Below, in pieces: positions 7,686 to 10,430 of a stretch of DNA of 10,430 bases. Made by a program: the position numbers and the translations under genes. Source of the stretch: JAFGPJ01 sp964439135. Lineage in GTDB: Bacteria > Planctomycetota > Phycisphaerae > Sedimentisphaerales > Anaerobacaceae. Position 1 is the stretch's first letter. Each line of letters begins with the position of its first letter. The notes under the pieces were generated by a model that was given only the letters and a program-made list of their open reading frames with translations, had not been told where the DNA came from and did no database searches. The stretch is from contig CAYTNN010000160.1 in assembly GCA_964439135.1 (NCBI GenBank), positions 1 through 10,430 on the forward strand, in the 5' to 3' direction.

Positions 7686-8546
7686 TTACCCGGGTTCCTG
7701 CTGCTCGGCGGCTTGACTTTCTTGCGAAGGTGCGTCTGCAATCTGTACAGGGCTTTGCTCAATATCGCTCGTTGCTTGAGGTTTTTCTTCACTGGCGCGG
7801 GTCAGTGCCGGTCTCTTTGGACGGACGCGTCTCGGTCGTTGCGGTAATTCCTGATGAACTGCAGTCATCGTTTTGCCAATTGCTACAGCATCAGCCAGTT
7901 CGTTGAGTATCAGATCGACTGCTCTGATCGAATCATCGTTTGCTGGAATCGCCACATCCACCGTGTCAGGATCCGAATCGGTATCGAGAAGTCCTATGGT
8001 AGCAATCTCCAGCTTTTTGGCCTCCCGAAGAGCAAGATATTCCTTCTTCGCATCAACTACGACAACGGCACCCGGCAAACGGGACATATTCCGAACGCCC
8101 TGCAGATTAGCTTTAATCTTTCGCATTTCGCGTTTTAGCCTCGATGCCTGCTTTTTGCTCTCACTATCCAGCGTTCCATCTTCGACCATGGCTTCCAGCT
8201 GCTCCAGTCTCTGTAGTCGGGAGCGTATTGTTCTAAAATTGGTAAGCATACCGCCAAGCCATCGCTGGGAAACATAGTGCATCCCGCACTTTTCAGCGAT
8301 AGATTCTACAGCCTTTTGGGCCTGACGTTTTGTGCCTACGAAAACGACGTCTTTGCCGGAAGAAACTACTTCAGCAAGAAGTTTTTTAGCGATTAGCAGC
8401 CCTGTTAAGGTCTTTTTGACATCGATGATATGGATATTGCCGCGCTTTGCGAAAATGAATGGAGCCATTTTCGGATCCCATCGGCTCACGCCGTGTCCAA
8501 AATGCACCCCTGCGTTAATAAGTTTCCGTGCCAACTCTTTAGCCAC
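7686..8546 (-). CDS. rpsB: Small-subunit ribosomal protein S2 (uS2)
   Basis: S2 binds the 30S subunit near the head-body junction and is needed for S1 loading in many bacteria. The 286-residue product carries the family landmarks: GVHFGH (13-18), RWDPKMAPFIF (22-32), IHIIDVKKT (38-46), FVGTKRQAQ (69-77), RWLGGMLTNF (95-104), PGAVVVVD (158-165) and DTDSDPDTVDVAIPANDDSI (188-207). The core ends near residue 230; about 55 further residues form a Pro/Gln/Glu/Arg-rich tail that is absent from short S2 proteins such as E. coli's (241 residues). The start is GTG, supported by GGAG seven bases upstream and by the family-typical MAKELARKLINAGVHFGH. It is the first gene of the operon, about 58 bases after the predicted transcription start. 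Confidence 0.97.
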   Translation of the reverse strand: MAKELARKLINAGVHFGHGVSRWDPKMAPFIFAKRGNIHIIDVKKTLTGLLIAKKLLAEVVSSGKDVVFVGTKRQAQKAVESIAEKCGMHYVSQRWLGGMLTNFRTIRSRLQRLEQLEAMVEDGTLDSESKKQASRLKREMRKIKANLQGVRNMSRLPGAVVVVDAKKEYLALREAKKLEIATIGLLDTDSDPDTVDVAIPANDDSIRAVDLILNELADAVAIGKTMTAVHQELPQRPRRVRPKRPALTRASEEKPQATSDIEQSPVQIADAPSQESQAAEQQEPG

Positions 8547-8610
8547 AAAAGATCTCCAAAAATTTACAAAACTTGACCTCGTACGCTATACATAAACAGA
8601 CAAAGTAAAG

Positions 8611-8639
8611 AAAATAATGTATATCGATCAATATGTCAA
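8611..8639 (-). promoter_or_regulatory. Likely sigma-70-type promoter for rpsB-tsf-pyrH-frr
   Basis: On the minus strand a perfect TTGACA (8639-8634) is followed after exactly 17 bases by TATTTT (8616-8611), four of six matches to the -10 consensus. Transcription would begin near 8604, leaving a leader of about 58 bases before the rpsB GTG. The surroundings are AT-rich. The position directly upstream of a ribosomal operon supports it. Confidence 0.6.
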
Positions 8640-8682
8640 GAGTTTATGTTAAGAATTTTTCTAAGATATGGACTAATTTCCC

Positions 8683-8705
8683 AATTCGCCACAGGTGGGA
8701 GAATT
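8683..8705. other. Stem-loop upstream of the rpsB promoter
   Basis: AATTC and CCAC pair with GTGG and GAATT around a two-base AG loop, giving nine pairs with a small asymmetric bulge. No T-run follows on either strand, so it is not a standard intrinsic terminator. It may still be the end of transcription from the upstream gene, or a fragment of repeat sequence. Confidence 0.3.
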
Positions 8706-8713
8706 ATCGCTGT

Positions 8714-8870
8714 TATACCAATTGGAATTAGTTCTTGCACCGCACAGTCATTCCCGCGAAGGCAGGAATCCAGTTTTTGTCCCGTTCCGGAGTCTTAGTA
8801 AAAAGTAAACCGCTGTTATTGAGCAATATTCCATCACTATAAGCGTAAATATTGAATACAATTGGTATTA
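8714..8870. repeat. Repeat-like element bounded by inverted repeats (MITE-like)
   Basis: A 10-base inverted repeat, ATACCAATTG at 8715-8724 and its reverse complement at 8859-8868, bounds about 155 bases without a gene. Inside lie a second inverted pair (CAATATT at 8824-8830 with AATATTG at 8848-8854) and the motif at 8747-8773. The core of that motif, ATTCCCGCGAAGGCAGGAAT, folds as a hairpin with seven pairs and one mismatch. On the minus strand it translates as WIPAFAGMT, a phrase familiar from spurious proteins read out of dispersed repeats in many genomes. The internal motif is recognised with fair confidence; the element's ends are inferred. Confidence 0.5.
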
Positions 8871-8970
8871 GACTCCGATTATATGCGAAGGTATAAGTGC
8901 TCCTTGGAAGGTTCACTGCTGGGTGCGTTTTGACGGCCTTTCCCAGAAGCGATAACTTGGATAAGGATTC

Positions 8971-9372
8971 TCAATACCAGATTGTAATGATAATATTGGG
9001 CTCGACTTTTTTGGCCTGGAGTAGGCCCGTAACAACATTTGTTCGTTTTATCTTAACATCCGGATTTTCATTCAGCCATCTGGTGATTTGCTCATCAAGA
9101 AAATTCAGAGCCCCGGGGTGCAGTTTAGTGAAAAAGGTCTTTACGCCCACAATTCGGTCGGTGGGAGCAATTTTTTCCGTCGGTTTTTTTGCCGCCGGCT
9201 TAGGCATCTCAATCTTCGGTATTTGGACAGGGCTGGTGCCGCCCAGGTCCAAAGGGGCATGTGAAACACCTTTTTCGCCTATGTTGGAATCGTCAAATGG
9301 GATTGATTTGTCGATATCTTTGTTAATAGGGGCTGGTTGATTGAGAGGATTGTTGATATTTAAATTTTCCAT
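8971..9372 (-). CDS. Hypothetical 133-residue protein with Pro/Asn-rich N-terminus and compact C-terminal domain
   Basis: I do not recognise a named family. Residues 1-70 are low-complexity and probably disordered (NINNPLNQPAPIN, then PKIEMPKPAAKKPTEK). Residues 74-133 look folded: a possible strand-helix unit (VKTFFTKLHPGALNFLDEQI), an amphipathic helix ending TRWLNENPDV, and two strand-like runs ending in IIITIWY at the very C-terminus. There is no signal peptide or membrane segment, so a cytoplasmic protein is inferred. The helix and a closing hydrophobic strand ending in Trp-Tyr loosely recall small proteins of the Cse60 type, but that is only an impression. The ATG at 9372 is preferred over a TTG at 9390 because GGGA sits six bases before it. 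It lies 127 bases after the secretin gene on the same strand; whether they share a transcript is unclear. Confidence 0.7.
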   Translation of the reverse strand: MENLNINNPLNQPAPINKDIDKSIPFDDSNIGEKGVSHAPLDLGGTSPVQIPKIEMPKPAAKKPTEKIAPTDRIVGVKTFFTKLHPGALNFLDEQITRWLNENPDVKIKRTNVVTGLLQAKKVEPNIIITIWY

Positions 9373-9499
9373 AGAGTATCCCTTCATCAAAGATTTAGAT
9401 TTAGCAATATCACCCGGAAATCTTACGGTTGATTGACAGACGGCAACGGCGTGGCTTAGCCGGATATCTCATTTGTCTGGTCTATTTCTGTAAACTTTG

Positions 9500-10430
9500 T
9501 CAGGCTTTACTCTCAGCCTTATTCTCTTCGGCCTTTACATTATCAGCTTTTTCCACCTTTTGGGCAGTGGGCTGCTCGGTTTGAGATGCTGATTTTTCAG
9601 CCCCGGCTTTGGGCTTGTTAAGGTCTTCTTTTTTGGCATTTTCAGCGGCTTTGATCTTTGCTTCAGCTTCGGCTTTAGCCTTATTAGCCTCTTCCTGGGC
9701 TTTTTTAGCCTCGGCAATTGCTTTGTCTGCAACTGCTTTGGCTTCTTCGGCAGCCTTTGCCTTTGCCTGAGCTTCGGCGTTTGCTTTTTCGGCGTCGGTC
9801 TTAATCTTCTCCGATTCGGCTTCCATCTGAAGTCGCTCGTTCTCTGCTTTTTGAGCTCGTTCCTCGGCTTCTCTAATGTCGATTCTGGCCTGGGCTTTTT
9901 CTACTTCGGCCTCAAGACGCGACTGTTCGGCGTCCTGGACTGTCTGATCGCGTGCCTCATCACGAGCTTTGAATCCAAAGGGATCCGTGATCATTTCACC
10001 CAGGCCTGAGGGGGTATCCGGTTCGTGTTTCCTTTTGACCTCTTTCATTACTTCTTCCTTTGGTCTTCCGTCGGTGGAGATGGTTGGAGTCAGTATGAAA
10101 ATGGTCTCGACGGCACGGCTTTCGGTATCCTCGCTGGAGAACAGAAAGCCGAGAATCGGGATATCTTTTAGAATCGGAATGCCGCGAACCACCGCGAACT
10201 CTTCGTTTTTTCTGATTCCACCGATTATGAGGCTTTCACCCTGTCTGATACGGTTCTCTTTATTATCGATTTGCTTTTTTGTAATGATTGGTACTTGCTT
10301 TACACCTTCGGGCGTGTTCTTTGAACCGAGTGTAATGGATGTTTCCAGGCCGATGTAGCCGTCTCCGAAGACGTGGGCGGTGATTTCAAGCGAGTCAACT
10401 ACATCTTCATATGTAGTACTTGTCTCCAAA
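9500..10430 (-). CDS. Secretin (GspD/PilQ-type) C-terminal part with long Ala/Lys/Glu-rich tail (partial)
   Basis: The frame is open to the right edge, so the N-terminus is missing; 309 residues are visible. Residues 1-115 are the end of a secretin beta-barrel domain: VPIITKKQIDN, then the block GESLIIGGIRKNEE (64-77), then GIPILKDIPILGFLFSS (83-99), the secretin signature, and a final strand TIFILTPTI. Secretins form the outer-membrane gate of type II secretion, type IV pili and related machines. Which system this serves cannot be told without the N-terminal domains and neighbours. The barrel is followed by an unusual tail of about 155 residues, mostly Ala, Lys and Glu in helix-forming repeats (EAEAKAKAAEEAKA-like), predicted coiled coil or a single long helix, and ending in a charged low-complexity segment. 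The tail is in frame with the barrel and shows no break. Confidence 0.88.
   Translation of the reverse strand, partial: LETSTTYEDVVDSLEITAHVFGDGYIGLETSITLGSKNTPEGVKQVPIITKKQIDNKENRIRQGESLIIGGIRKNEEFAVVRGIPILKDIPILGFLFSSEDTESRAVETIFILTPTISTDGRPKEEVMKEVKRKHEPDTPSGLGEMITDPFGFKARDEARDQTVQDAEQSRLEAEVEKAQARIDIREAEERAQKAENERLQMEAESEKIKTDAEKANAEAQAKAKAAEEAKAVADKAIAEAKKAQEEANKAKAEAEAKIKAAENAKKEDLNKPKAGAEKSASQTEQPTAQKVEKADNVKAEENKAESKA

Larger units (their letters stand above)
8547..8970. other. 424-base non-coding region upstream of rpsB
   Basis: This gap between the 133-residue gene and rpsB has no convincing gene. From right to left it holds about 100 bases with nothing recognisable, a palindromic repeat-like element (about 8714-8870), a stem-loop at 8683-8705, an AT-rich stretch with the rpsB promoter (8611-8639), and the rpsB leader. 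The only open frame of any length (8728-8916, minus) is translated repeat sequence. Confidence 0.7.

Noticed and set aside
8728..8916. 62-residue minus-strand open frame in the gap upstream of rpsB
   Set aside because: It runs through the repeat-like element and ends in the WIPAFAGMT phrase typical of translated dispersed repeats. No ribosome binding site supports it.
9373..9499. Possible riboswitch-like leader before the 133-residue gene
   Set aside because: Some short GC-rich pairings exist (around GGCTAAGCCACGCCG on the minus strand), but I could not fit a known riboswitch core, and no terminator or anti-terminator pair is visible.

Overview
The window looks like chromosomal DNA of roughly balanced GC content from a free-living, double-membraned bacterium. 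A secretin (outer-membrane channel) and an AsmA-like periplasmic protein point to two membranes. The wording of ribosomal protein S2 and EF-Ts, and the style of the secretin, suggest Planctomycetota, perhaps a Phycisphaerae-like lineage; this taxonomic guess is an inference that I could not test by search.

Layout. At the left edge lie the last 27 codons of an unknown plus-strand gene, followed after 12 bases by a LysE/RhtB-type amino-acid exporter (98-736). Everything to the right is on the minus strand. Reading that strand in its own direction, from right to left, it holds: the C-terminal part of a secretin with a long Ala/Lys/Glu-rich tail (9500 to the window edge); a 133-residue protein of unknown function (8971-9372); a 424-base non-coding stretch with repeat-like palindromes and a good promoter; the translation/nucleotide operon rpsB-tsf-pyrH-frr (8546 down to 5362); a 1014-residue AsmA-like protein (5252 down to 2208); and a YihY/BrkB-type membrane protein (2086 down to 725). 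The last of these overlaps the end of the LysE gene by 12 bases in a tail-to-tail arrangement.

How the genes fit together. rpsB, tsf, pyrH and frr form a classic conserved bacterial gene order: ribosomal protein S2, elongation factor Ts, UMP kinase and ribosome recycling factor. They are probably transcribed from the promoter near 8611-8639. The two genes after frr are envelope proteins and may be read through from the operon or driven by their own promoter near 5282. Several annotated starts differ from the longest open frames. The AsmA-like gene, pyrH, frr and the 133-residue gene are all placed at internal ATGs, on the basis of Shine-Dalgarno sequences or family length. rpsB appears to start with GTG.

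Novelty. Most of the window is ordinary core genome. The items most worth a second look are the long charged tail on the secretin, the unknown 133-residue protein beside it, the palindromic repeat element upstream of rpsB, and a pair of mutually exclusive hairpins over the pyrH ribosome binding site. I see no CRISPR array, tRNA, rRNA, insertion sequence with transposase, or recognisable defence system.
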